DNA of 8,806 bases from contig JAAXUD010000078.1 of assembly GCA_013336205.1 (NCBI GenBank), positions 1-8,806 of the forward strand, in the 5' to 3' direction. Positions 1-7,995 of this stretch are shown piece after piece; position 1 is the first letter of the stretch; each line of letters begins with the position of its first letter. The notes under the pieces were generated by a model. It worked only from the letters and a program-made list of their open reading frames with translations. It was not told where the DNA came from and ran no database searches. A program made the translations under genes and the position numbers. This DNA is from Lentimicrobium sp. Its GTDB lineage: Bacteria > Bacteroidota > Bacteroidia > Bacteroidales > Lentimicrobiaceae.

Positions 1-1485
1 TGAAAAGGCTACTTTCCCTGATTGAGGAGGCCATTGTACCATGGATATTTCAGCATTCGTGCAACTTAAATCAGGACTGTTAATCTGACCTCCATCACGC
101 AACAGGTTCTGATAAGCAACCAGGAAGTCGTAATAAGCTATCAATGCATCCCTTAATTGGCCTGAAATCTGCAGGTTATTGTTAGGGAAATATTCTTTGG
201 CGAGCATGTGCTCACCTAATTCCAGATGGGAACCACCAAACGCAAAAATCACCGAATTGGTCAGCAAAACGCCGGGCGTATTAAAATATCCGGATGCATT
301 GGCCAGATCGTAGTTCACATAAGCTGCCAGCACCGTGCTCTTTGAATTGTTGCTGAAAGCATTGTTGTCATTTATTATCCGGGCCAGATCCTCAAAATCA
401 TCGTTGGGGCCCCAAACTTCTGTGTACAGAAAATCTACCGGTGTCGAAGCGATGTTTTGCTGTCCATATTGATTTACTGCATTCATTATCAGTTTTTTAT
501 CCGGCATATCAGCTTTCATTGCGTTGATAAATTCCGTATAGGCAACCGGTAAATCCACGGTTTGCCCGGAATAATCGTATAAAGTGCGGTCTCTGATGCC
601 AAGTTGATCGATGTGGTATCCATCAAAATCAAAAACTTCGTAAACATCTCTGTTGCGACTGCCAATGTATTGCTGCCATTCTGTATTTGAAGGATCGGTG
701 AGGTAAATATCACTTTTAAACATCGGTGACGACAGGTGAAGATAATCCTTCCAGGTATGATTCTGATCGGTAAACAGATACCATTGATCTGAAACGCCAT
801 CGGCTGAAGCATTGCTTAATGCACCATATGCCAGGTTATAAAACATGGCTTTCATGTTGAACGAATGGGCTGTTTCAATGTAAGATTGTACTGTCGCCAG
901 GTAAGTATCGCGGTTGGCTATATCTTTCCAGACCGGCGCCGGATTGTCAACTGTGCCGGCCAATGGTTTGTGGTGATCGCAATGCCAGTCGTAAAACTGT
1001 AAGCCGTTGATATGATAGCGGGAAAGGTTACTGATTACATAATCTATTGAACCTGAAGTCATCTCTGGAAAGCCGGACAGAAATCCATACCTGGGAAAAC
1101 GGTTCCAGTCAGAGGATACATCCACAGCGATGCTTCCCTGCAAAGTTTCAGTTCCATTTTTAATTGTAAATACTTCAGCCAGATAGCCAGTAAAATCGGT
1201 TGCAGGAGGTGTCCAGCTCCAGGTATTCCCATCCGGCGTTTTTTCGTCCAGTATAAAGTTCAGGTGCCTGTAGCGCACCTTTATTTCAGACAATAATGAC
1301 TTATCAGCAGTAAATATTACTGTTTCGCCTGGTTTATAGCACGATTTATCCGTAAAAAGCGAAACTTTGGTTACAACAGGAACCGGTGGATCATCATTAT
1401 CGCCATTCTTCTTATCGCAGGAAACCAATAGCAACAGAAATAAAGTAAGAGAAAAAAAATTGCTGAACTTTTTCATTTTCACCAT
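1..1485 (-). CDS. GH66 family endo-dextranase-like lipoprotein (C-terminus outside window)
   Basis: Seen: 495 codons are open to the window edge. An N-terminal hydrophobic stretch ends in the lipobox LVSC (Cys23), followed by an acidic segment (DKKNGDNDD), as in Bacteroidota lipoproteins exported to the cell surface. An Ig-like N-terminal region (about 37-125) precedes a (beta/alpha)8-type domain. GH66-type motifs are HINGLQFYDW (158-167), IYLTDPSNTEWQQYI (260-274), FDFDGYHIDQLG (285-296), YTEVW (354-358) and GGSHLELGEHMLAKEYFPN (417-435). By family knowledge, Asp293 is the likely nucleophile and Glu356 the acid/base. The enzyme should cut internal alpha-1,6 links in dextran. The HLELGEHML motif runs directly into LAKEYFPN with no inserted CBM35, which argues for a dextranase rather than a cycloisomaltooligosaccharide glucanotransferase. 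An in-frame ATG at 1476 (MKKFSNFF) is an equally good start. Last gene of the operon in view; the stop codon is not seen. Confidence 0.9.
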   Translation of the reverse strand, partial: MVKMKKFSNFFSLTLFLLLLVSCDKKNGDNDDPPVPVVTKVSLFTDKSCYKPGETVIFTADKSLLSEIKVRYRHLNFILDEKTPDGNTWSWTPPATDFTGYLAEVFTIKNGTETLQGSIAVDVSSDWNRFPRYGFLSGFPEMTSGSIDYVISNLSRYHINGLQFYDWHCDHHKPLAGTVDNPAPVWKDIANRDTYLATVQSYIETAHSFNMKAMFYNLAYGALSNASADGVSDQWYLFTDQNHTWKDYLHLSSPMFKSDIYLTDPSNTEWQQYIGSRNRDVYEVFDFDGYHIDQLGIRDRTLYDYSGQTVDLPVAYTEFINAMKADMPDKKLIMNAVNQYGQQNIASTPVDFLYTEVWGPNDDFEDLARIINDNNAFSNNSKSTVLAAYVNYDLANASGYFNTPGVLLTNSVIFAFGGSHLELGEHMLAKEYFPNNNLQISGQLRDALIAYYDFLVAYQNLLRDGGQINSPDLSCTNAEISMVQWPPQSGKVAFS

Positions 1486-1524
1486 TAAGAACAAACAAGA
1501 AGTATGTACACTATTCAGAGAGTA

Positions 1525-1553
1525 AAAGGGTTGCCACTACCCGGCAACCCTTT
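1525..1553 (-). terminator. Stem-loop between susE/F-like gene and GH66 gene (weak terminator or mRNA-processing hairpin)
   Basis: An 11-bp perfect stem (1525-1535 paired with 1543-1553, GGGTTGCC core) closes a 7-nt loop, 22 bases after the SusE/F-like stop codon. In the minus-strand RNA the stem ends in UUU plus one more U and is then followed by ACUCUCU, so the U-tract is short for efficient termination. Partial termination, or 3'-end protection of the upstream susCDE-like message, fits better than a full stop. No TAnnTTTG promoter is visible between it and the GH66 start, so the enzyme gene probably depends on read-through. Confidence 0.45.
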
Positions 1554-1575
1554 ACACACACCAACCAACCAACAA

Positions 1576-3039
1576 TTACTGCTTTTGTATGCTGATTCCC
1601 AATGTTTCTACATTGGCAATGATAACATAATCCCCATCCGCAGTTATATTCCATTTATTATCATCAGCGGCACCACCAACATGCCTGTACATTTCGGTAT
1701 CACTGGTGCGCATGTACATATCCTGACCCCAGTCGGAATTCCTGTTAACAGGAAATTTAAATTCACCGGCAACCATCGGGCCTGTATAAGTGAAGATGCA
1801 CCCATCAGTCGCGTCTTCAACCAGCTCAATGGCATCGGTGATTGTCCACCCAATCGGGGTAGCGCTACCTACCATAAAGAGTTTCGTTCTTTTCATGGAA
1901 ATGGTATTATCAGAGAGGTTAAGGGTAATAATGTAATGGCCTTTCTTTTCAATTGTCCATTTACTATCATCAGGATCGCCACCATGATGCAGGTACATAG
2001 TTGAATCCGTTAAGCGCATGAACATATCCTGACCCCAGTCGCTGTTTCTGTTTACCGGGAACTTAAACTCACCAACATTCATTACACCCATGTAAGTAAA
2101 GACAGATGGATTGTCAGGATCCTGAATCAGTTCGGTTGCATTGCTAATGTCCCATCCGTTGGGGGCAGCACCACCTACCATGTAGATATGTTCGTAAGCC
2201 GGTAAATCAAGCTTCACAACTTCTATTGTGAGGTCAAGTAAACTCACAACAATGTTGTAAACCGCTGCTTCTGTGATAGAAAATTTATTATCAGGCTGAC
2301 TTTCATCAGTGCGGTACACGAGATGATTATCATCAACGCCCCGCTGATAGGAAGGAAGAAGACTGGCCTGCGTAGTTATAAATTTAAATTCCCCAACACC
2401 CAGCGCTCCTCTGAAACTAAAGATTGTTGGATTTTCAGCATCGGGAGTCATTGCAAGGGCACTGCCAGTTTCCCAGCCGGTCGGCAAAACAGTCCCCAGC
2501 AAATACAGCGTTGTCGTTACTGGTTCGAATGGTGTTACATTGAAGGTTATCGCATCCGAAACATCGGTCTTCGCCGGCGTGTCATAGATTGTGGCAATAA
2601 CCCTGCTTTCAAGAACAGCAACAGTTCCGGTTGCAACATTGAAACTGTTCAGCAAAGTGGCATTCAGCTCAGATACTGTGAACGACTTTTCATAAACGGC
2701 TTTACCCATATCGAAAGTCAAAGGATCCGCAAAGTTATTGCCCTGCCTGTCAATTTCAAGTTTATAGGATATTGATGCTCCGGTTCCGTTGTTGGTACCT
2801 GTAGTCCAACTGAGAGTCAGTGCCGTACTGGCACTATTTATCTGTTGCAGAACCAGGTCGGCAGAGGAAGCTGAAAGGGCTAATTCACCAGCCAGCGCAA
2901 TGTCTGTTTCTTCTTCATCCACGCATGATGAAATGAATGGAGCTGTAAAAACTACCAGTATTAAAAACACCAGATTAAAACCAACATTAAGAAGGTTGCC
3001 CCGTCTGGACGAGGATATAATTCTATTTTGATTTTTCAT
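1576..3039 (-). CDS. SusE/SusF-like outer-membrane glycan-binding lipoprotein
   Basis: Surface lipoprotein expected to hold glucan chains next to the SusCD transporter; no catalytic role. Seen: 487 residues; a transmembrane-like segment at about 19-35, lipobox ISSC (Cys39), then the acidic export signal VDEEETD. Residues about 50-172 form a beta-rich domain of the SusE N-terminal type. Three tandem modules follow at about 178-276, 285-383 and 387-485, each with the pattern hydrophobic-VG..P.GW, GEFKF and a final beta strand. Modules 2 and 3 share the identical stretch GEFKFPVNRNSDWGQDM. Length and the three-module layout resemble SusF of B. thetaiotaomicron more than SusE, which has two modules. 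The aromatics W296, W335, W361 in module 2 and W398, W437, W463 in module 3 are candidate sugar-stacking residues. It starts 44 bp after the susD stop, with an A-rich upstream context (TTTGAAAAA before ATG). Glucan specificity is inferred from the GH66 neighbour, not from its own sequence. Confidence 0.88.
   Translation of the reverse strand: MKNQNRIISSSRRGNLLNVGFNLVFLILVVFTAPFISSCVDEEETDIALAGELALSASSADLVLQQINSASTALTLSWTTGTNNGTGASISYKLEIDRQGNNFADPLTFDMGKAVYEKSFTVSELNATLLNSFNVATGTVAVLESRVIATIYDTPAKTDVSDAITFNVTPFEPVTTTLYLLGTVLPTGWETGSALAMTPDAENPTIFSFRGALGVGEFKFITTQASLLPSYQRGVDDNHLVYRTDESQPDNKFSITEAAVYNIVVSLLDLTIEVVKLDLPAYEHIYMVGGAAPNGWDISNATELIQDPDNPSVFTYMGVMNVGEFKFPVNRNSDWGQDMFMRLTDSTMYLHHGGDPDDSKWTIEKKGHYIITLNLSDNTISMKRTKLFMVGSATPIGWTITDAIELVEDATDGCIFTYTGPMVAGEFKFPVNRNSDWGQDMYMRTSDTEMYRHVGGAADDNKWNITADGDYVIIANVETLGISIQKQ
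1585..2508 (-). repeat. Three tandem ~99-residue carbohydrate-binding modules inside the SusE/F-like protein
   Basis: Module 1 is encoded by 2508-2212, module 2 by 2187-1891 and module 3 by 1881-1585. Modules 2 and 3 align with almost no gaps and share 17 consecutive identical residues (323-339 and 425-441). Module 1 keeps GW and GEFKF but has lost the SDWGQD segment and has Phe253 in place of the later Trp. The DNA of the identical stretch differs at 8 of 17 codons, all synonymously, so the duplication is old and the protein motif is held by selection. Confidence 0.85.
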
Positions 3040-3083
3040 TTTTTCAAATTTACCGTGTTAGACTAATAATGAAGTTTAAGCGG

Positions 3084-4559
3084 TTAGTAACCGGGATTTT
3101 GTGAGAGGTTCGGATTTGCATCCCGTTCCTTTTGTGGGACAGGGAATAACAAATACTTGGAAGTCATATTTGTTTTCCCGATACTGTTCAGAAAATCAAT
3201 GGCATACTGGCCATTGTTCACCCTGATAAGGTCGAACCATCGCTGTCCTTCAAATGCAAGTTCCAACCGACGCTCACTGAGCACTTTTTCACGAAACTCT
3301 TCTTTTGAAAGACCAGAAACACTTTCCAAACCAGCCCTGTTGCGCACTTCGTTCAAAGGAACCTCTGCTTCACTGGTATTTCCCAGTTCATTCAAGGCTT
3401 CAGCCTTCATCAATAAAACATCAGCATACCGCATTACAGGAAAATCCATAGGGCTGTTGTTGTAATCTGGAGCCAGCGATTTGTCAACCAAGAACTTACG
3501 CAAGTTAAAGCCAGTCATGGAATAAGATTGTGAATAATCCTTACCACCAAGTTGCGGGCAACCTTCATATAAAACGGTAACATCTTTTCTGAGATCACCA
3601 GTTTCATAAGTATTTATAAATTCCTCCGTTGGCTGATTCCAGCCCCAACCGCCTGCTACCATCTCCGAACCACGTGGACCGGTGAAAGTACTGAGCCATG
3701 AAGCCTGGTTCTCATTCGACCAGAAATCGTATCCAGCATTGCCGATATACTGTATTTCAAACAAAGATTCTACAGAATTCTTTTTTGTCGGATCGAAATT
3801 ATCAGCATAATTTGCGTTGAGCGCATAACCAAGTTCAGCGACTGTATTACAAAGATCGACTGTGCCCTGGTAGTTGCCCCGGGTAAGGTAAACACTGGCC
3901 AGCATACCGGCAGCAGAACCTTTGGAAGCCCTGCCAAGATCAGCAGCACCATATGTTTCACGGGCAGGCAGCAACTCGATAGCCCTGGTAAGATCTTCTA
4001 TGATCTGGCCGTAAACCTCATCTACCGGGTCGCGGAAAGGTCTCAGATCATCACCGGGATAAACCGGAGTCAGCAACAAAGGCACATCTCCGAAATACCT
4101 TACCAGAATATAATAGTAATGAGCCCTTAGAAAAAATGCTTCTCCCAGAATCCTGTTTTTCAAAGATTCACTGATTTCCATTCCGGGAACTTTTTCAAAA
4201 ATAATGTTGCATCTTAATATTCCCGGCCAGGGACCCCGCCACAGGTCAAGTACTCCCTGATTATCGGTTGAAGTGACAAAATTGGCCATGTCCTGGGTCT
4301 CTTGTCCGTCAGAACCTCCACCTGCACCTACGATGCTGTTGGCCGCCATTATGTCGGAGGTCCACATGCGCATGTTGTAAAGCTTTGGCCACTGCAAAGG
4401 CTGATAGGCTCCGTTGATGGCAGCAATCGCATCGCTTTCGGTAATGTAAAAATTGTCTGTATTCACAGAATCTTCGGGTGATTTATCCAGAAAATCCTTA
4501 CTGCATCCTGACACCAGTGTGATCAGGAGAATTGCTGATAGATATATTTTAAATTTCAT
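3084..4559 (-). CDS. SusD/RagB-like glycan-binding outer-membrane lipoprotein
   Basis: Partner of the SusC-like transporter: in this family SusD caps the SusC barrel and helps deliver oligosaccharides into it. Seen: 491 residues, the usual length. The signal peptide ends in LVSGC (Cys19) followed by SKDFLDKSPED, a classic SusD start. The N-terminal SusD-like region includes the helical-repeat signature GEAFFLRAHYYYILVRYFGD (139-158). The C-terminal RagB/SusD domain shows MRYADVLLMKAEALNELG (376-393), VRNRAGL (405-411), ERRLELAFEGQRWFDLIR (429-446) and the terminal LFPVPQKE...NPNLSQNPGY. It begins 19 bp after the susC stop, so the two are probably cotranscribed and translated in step. Abundant surface aromatics (for example WGWNQP at 305-310) are compatible with glycan binding, but the substrate cannot be read from this sequence alone; alpha-1,6-glucan is inferred from the GH66 gene. 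Confidence 0.96.
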   Translation of the reverse strand: MKFKIYLSAILLITLVSGCSKDFLDKSPEDSVNTDNFYITESDAIAAINGAYQPLQWPKLYNMRMWTSDIMAANSIVGAGGGSDGQETQDMANFVTSTDNQGVLDLWRGPWPGILRCNIIFEKVPGMEISESLKNRILGEAFFLRAHYYYILVRYFGDVPLLLTPVYPGDDLRPFRDPVDEVYGQIIEDLTRAIELLPARETYGAADLGRASKGSAAGMLASVYLTRGNYQGTVDLCNTVAELGYALNANYADNFDPTKKNSVESLFEIQYIGNAGYDFWSNENQASWLSTFTGPRGSEMVAGGWGWNQPTEEFINTYETGDLRKDVTVLYEGCPQLGGKDYSQSYSMTGFNLRKFLVDKSLAPDYNNSPMDFPVMRYADVLLMKAEALNELGNTSEAEVPLNEVRNRAGLESVSGLSKEEFREKVLSERRLELAFEGQRWFDLIRVNNGQYAIDFLNSIGKTNMTSKYLLFPVPQKERDANPNLSQNPGY

Positions 4560-4578
4560 ATTACTGTCGTTTAGAAGG

Positions 4579-7500
4579 TTAGAAACCTATGTTAATACCA
4601 AAACTGTAAGTACTTGTCACCGGATACACATTGTTATCGATCCCACTGGTTCCGACTTCCGGATCAAACCCGGTGTACTTTGTAAATGTGACGAGGTTCA
4701 ACGCTGTTGCATATACCCTGACTGAACCAAGGTGCACCTTTTTGATCAATGATCCGGGCAGCGTATAACCGAGAGTTACACTCTTGATTCTCAGATAAGA
4801 GCCATCCTCCACATACCTGTTACTTGGTCTGGCGTTTTTATTGGGGTCGTTGAATATGGCGCGTGGCATCTCAAAACTTGTACCTTCACCAACCCAGCGA
4901 TCGAGTGTTTCAGTGGTCTGATTCTGTGCAACCGACATAGCCTCACTCCAGATGCGATTGGCATTCAGAATTTTATTTCCGGCCACACCCTGCAGAAAAA
5001 TTCCCAGATCAAACCCTTTGTATGCAAACGAATTGTTGAGTGCAAAAATGAAAGTAGGATTGGGATTCCCTGTGAATATCCTGTCTTTATCATTGATAAC
5101 ACCATCGTTGTTCTGGTCAACAAAACGAATGTCGCCGGCTGAAGTCCGGTTGTATGGATCACTCCCATTTACCTGAACAGCATGGTTGTCAACTTCTGCC
5201 TGGTTCTGAAAAATTCCATCGGTTTCAAAACCATAGAATTCATTAATAGGATATCCGGCCTGTATCAAAGCAAGATTGTAATTCAGTCCTATGCTTCCAC
5301 TCGTCATCGGAATGGTGTCGTTAAGACTCACTACCTTGTTTTTATTGTAGGAAAAATTAAATGTTGTATTCCAGGTAAAATCCCCGGTAATGTTCCTGGA
5401 ATTAATACTGATTTCAACACCCTTGTTCTCCATTTTACCTGCATTGATAGATGGCACATAAACGTCAGAATATCCGGTTGTTGCAGGAACAGACATCGGC
5501 ACAAGCATGTCTTCTGTGTTTTTGATATAACCATCGAGCGCAATTTCAACACGATAATCTAAAATTGAGGCATCAATACCGATGTTGGCCTGTTTTTGTT
5601 CTTCCCACTGCACATTTGGATTGGGCATCACAGTTGGCACAACAGCGGTAACTATTGTCCCGTTCAAATTGTATTTTATTGTCTGTAAAGCTGAGGCAAA
5701 AGTATAGTTGCCAATTTCCTGATTACCTGTAACCCCATAACCAGCCCGCACTTTCATATCATCAATAAAATCCAGAGTCTCCATGAATGATTCTTCTGAG
5801 ATACGCCATGCTACACTGGCCGAAGGGAATATTCCCCATTTATTTCCTTCCCCGAACCGGGATGAACCATCACGCCTGATTGTACCGGTAAAAAGATACT
5901 TATTGTTGTAGGTATAATTAGCCCGACCCATATAGGAGAACAAGGACCATGAACTGGTGCTTCCGCCAACTGTTGGCTGATTCGTTCCATTGTTGAGTTG
6001 CTGTGTAAGATCGCTTGCAAATGTTTGAATAGATCCGTTCATATAGCTATACATGTTCTCCTGGGCACTCGTACCAGCCAAAAGAGTCAGATTATGCTTC
6101 TCAATAGATTTTTCATAGGTTAAGGTATTGTCCCAAACCCAGGTAGTGTTATTGTTATATTGCTCGTATAGGTAAGAATTCTCCTTTGAACTTGAGTTCC
6201 AGTGATAACTCGGAGCCCAGGTACGGGAATTCCAGAAATTAGCCTGCATCCCGAATGTTGACTTAAACTTCAGATTGTCAATGATCTCATATTCGCCGTA
6301 AACAGAGCCCAGCAGATTGTGACCTTTGGTTGAATTATCAACAGTTTTTGCAAGTCCGATTGGATTTACAAGATCACCATCCCACATTGGCTGGGCAACC
6401 GGTCCTGAATAATTGCCATCCTCCTGATAAATACTCTGCGTTGGCAACGCAAGCATGGTGTTGCGGATATTATAATCACCACTTGTTTTAACATCATGGT
6501 TAAGTGTAAGACTATTACCAAATTTCAGGTTGTCAAACACTTTGGTATCGGCGTTGAACTGAACTGTATAACGGGTGTATCCGGTATTCATTACAATACC
6601 ATCCTGATTCAGGATGTTACCGGATACATAATAGTTGGTTTTATCGCTGTTTCCCGAGTAGGACATCGAATAATTACTCATCGGGGCTACATCAAAAAGA
6701 CTGCCTAACCAGTCAGTTCCGGCGCCCAGTGCTTCAGGATCAGCATAGGCCGGATTTAATCCCAGACCAGCATTGGACATTATTTCATTGTGGAGAGATG
6801 CAAATTGCGATGCATCCAGCATTTCAACCATCGTTGAAGCTTTTTGCAATCCATAGAAATAGTTGAAATCAAGGTGAGATTTATCACCTTTCCCCCTTTT
6901 TGTGGTTATAATCATAACCCCGTTTGCACCACGTGAACCATAAATCGCAGTTGCGGAGGCATCTTTTAAAACCTGAATAGATTCAATATCATTCATATTC
7001 AACTGGTTAAGGCCACTTGAAACCGGAACTCCATCGATAACAAGCAAAGGATCGTTATTATTAATTGTACCTACACCACGAATCCGGATCGTTGCATCAC
7101 TACCAGGTACACCCGACGAAATTACCTGAACCCCGGCAGCTCTTCCCTGTAGCGCATCGCTAACACTCGGCACCGGTAATGATCCAATATCCTTAGCAGG
7201 AACAACAGAGACAGCTCCTGTCAGATCTTTCTTGCGTTGGGATCCATAACCAATAACTACCACTTCACTCAGGGTTCCAACAGAAGGTACCATTTTAACA
7301 TCCACTTTTCCCCTTCCCGCCAGCGCTATTCGCTGGGTTTGGTAACCGATAAATGAAAACACCAGGGTGGCATTATTTTCAGGTACATCAATCGAATATT
7401 TACCTGCCATATCAGTGACAGTTCCTGAAGTGGTGCCATCAATCAGTACATTAACTCCCGGGATAGAAGTACCTGTCTCTGCATCTGTAATCGTTCCACT

Positions 7501-7887
7501 AACTGTATGCTGCTGCCGGGGAGCCAATACAACAAGATTGTCATTTACAATAGTAAAGGCAATTTCTGTATGCTGCAAAAGGTCAGCTAACAGGTTTTCA
7601 ATGGTATTCCTGCCTTTGACTTCCAGATTGGTTGTTTTATCAATATCGATCAGATCAGACCTGTATAAAAATTTGAAATCGGTTTTTTTTTCAATCTGGG
7701 CGAATGCTTCTTTTAAAGGAGCATTTTTAAGAGAGAGATCAATGTTGATGGATTGAGAGAATACTGAAGCATAAATATTGGTAAACCCCAATATGATCAA
7801 AAATAGCGCTATTCTCATGATTCTCAGTGTTTTTGAATGCCAGGCTGAAGACAACCAGGCATAGCAATTATGTAACTTTTTTTTCAT
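4579..7887 (-). CDS. SusC/RagA-like TonB-dependent transporter with N-terminal STN domain
   Basis: Outer-membrane channel importing oligosaccharides with TonB energy. Seen, numbering from the ATG at 7887 (1102 residues): a signal sequence with hydrophobic core about 24-40; an STN signalling domain about 47-120 (SINIDLSLKNAPLKEAFAQI...); a carboxypeptidase-regulatory-like domain about 127-200 (VSGTITDAETG..IPGVNV..DG); a TonB-box-like segment LSEVVVIGYG (207-216); a plug domain from about 220 with the SusC signatures LLVIDGVPV and IQVLKDASATAIYGSRGANG; then the beta-barrel, ending in aromatic FGINIGF, typical of outer-membrane barrels. The frame is open to 8010, but the 7887 start is chosen because MKKK plus signal sequence follows and the extension reads through the leader's inverted repeats. 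The STN domain with a FecR gene upstream implies signalling to an ECF sigma factor. It is the first gene after the leader and is followed by susD after 19 bp. Confidence 0.95.
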   Translation of the reverse strand: MKKKLHNCYAWLSSAWHSKTLRIMRIALFLIILGFTNIYASVFSQSINIDLSLKNAPLKEAFAQIEKKTDFKFLYRSDLIDIDKTTNLEVKGRNTIENLLADLLQHTEIAFTIVNDNLVVLAPRQQHTVSGTITDAETGTSIPGVNVLIDGTTSGTVTDMAGKYSIDVPENNATLVFSFIGYQTQRIALAGRGKVDVKMVPSVGTLSEVVVIGYGSQRKKDLTGAVSVVPAKDIGSLPVPSVSDALQGRAAGVQVISSGVPGSDATIRIRGVGTINNNDPLLVIDGVPVSSGLNQLNMNDIESIQVLKDASATAIYGSRGANGVMIITTKRGKGDKSHLDFNYFYGLQKASTMVEMLDASQFASLHNEIMSNAGLGLNPAYADPEALGAGTDWLGSLFDVAPMSNYSMSYSGNSDKTNYYVSGNILNQDGIVMNTGYTRYTVQFNADTKVFDNLKFGNSLTLNHDVKTSGDYNIRNTMLALPTQSIYQEDGNYSGPVAQPMWDGDLVNPIGLAKTVDNSTKGHNLLGSVYGEYEIIDNLKFKSTFGMQANFWNSRTWAPSYHWNSSSKENSYLYEQYNNNTTWVWDNTLTYEKSIEKHNLTLLAGTSAQENMYSYMNGSIQTFASDLTQQLNNGTNQPTVGGSTSSWSLFSYMGRANYTYNNKYLFTGTIRRDGSSRFGEGNKWGIFPSASVAWRISEESFMETLDFIDDMKVRAGYGVTGNQEIGNYTFASALQTIKYNLNGTIVTAVVPTVMPNPNVQWEEQKQANIGIDASILDYRVEIALDGYIKNTEDMLVPMSVPATTGYSDVYVPSINAGKMENKGVEISINSRNITGDFTWNTTFNFSYNKNKVVSLNDTIPMTSGSIGLNYNLALIQAGYPINEFYGFETDGIFQNQAEVDNHAVQVNGSDPYNRTSAGDIRFVDQNNDGVINDKDRIFTGNPNPTFIFALNNSFAYKGFDLGIFLQGVAGNKILNANRIWSEAMSVAQNQTTETLDRWVGEGTSFEMPRAIFNDPNKNARPSNRYVEDGSYLRIKSVTLGYTLPGSLIKKVHLGSVRVYATALNLVTFTKYTGFDPEVGTSGIDNNVYPVTSTYSFGINIGF

Positions 7888-7894
7888 AATTTTG
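7887..7894 (+). promoter_or_regulatory. Candidate plus-strand -7 box (TAATTTTG) for an antisense RNA
   Basis: TAATTTTG matches the Bacteroidota housekeeping -7 consensus TAnnTTTG exactly and points rightwards, into the susC leader. It would start an RNA at about 7899-7902. No convincing TTTG -33 box lies at the normal distance upstream; the nearest TTTG (7832-7835) is too far. The box overlaps the A-rich start region of susC, where such a match can arise by chance, so the call depends mostly on the terminator downstream. Confidence 0.35.
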
Positions 7895-7920
7895 CTTTGA
7901 TTACTTTTTACAATCAGTTC

Positions 7921-7949
7921 GGTTTGCCTTGCCTTTAGCAAGGTGAGCC
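7921..7949 (+). other. Stem-loop 1 of the susC leader region
   Basis: Positions 7921-7932 pair with 7938-7949 around the 5-nt loop CTTTA. Nine pairs are Watson-Crick and three are G.U (7923/7947, 7925/7945, 7926/7944). On the minus strand only the inner 6-bp part (GCAAGG-type core) stays paired without mismatch, so the full 12-bp stem is specific to plus-strand RNA. Confidence 0.6.
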
Positions 7950-7956
7950 CGGGGAT

Positions 7957-7979
7957 GATGCTTATTCGCAGTAAGCATT
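7957..7979 (+). other. Stem-loop 2 of the susC leader region
   Basis: A perfect 7-bp inverted repeat (ATGCTTA at 7958-7964, TAAGCAT at 7972-7978) is extended on the plus strand by G.U pairs at 7957/7979 and 7965/7971 and by a U-A pair at 7966/7970, giving 10 bp with a 3-nt loop. It is followed by three more T (7980-7982) and then C, so it could itself be a weak early termination point giving an RNA of about 80 nt. Confidence 0.5.
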
Positions 7980-7995
7980 TTTCACCCACGAACTT

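Noticed and set aside
1559..1573. Short CCAA tandem repeat after the SusE/F-like stop
   Set aside because: Only three copies in a low-complexity spacer; too short to support phase variation or any other function.
1504..2004. Plus-strand open frame of 166 codons opposite the SusE/F-like gene
   Set aside because: It begins in the intergenic hairpin region and runs opposite conserved module DNA. It has no recognisable domain and is explained by the real gene on the other strand; the 2323-2775 and 7367-7756 frames fail for the same reason.
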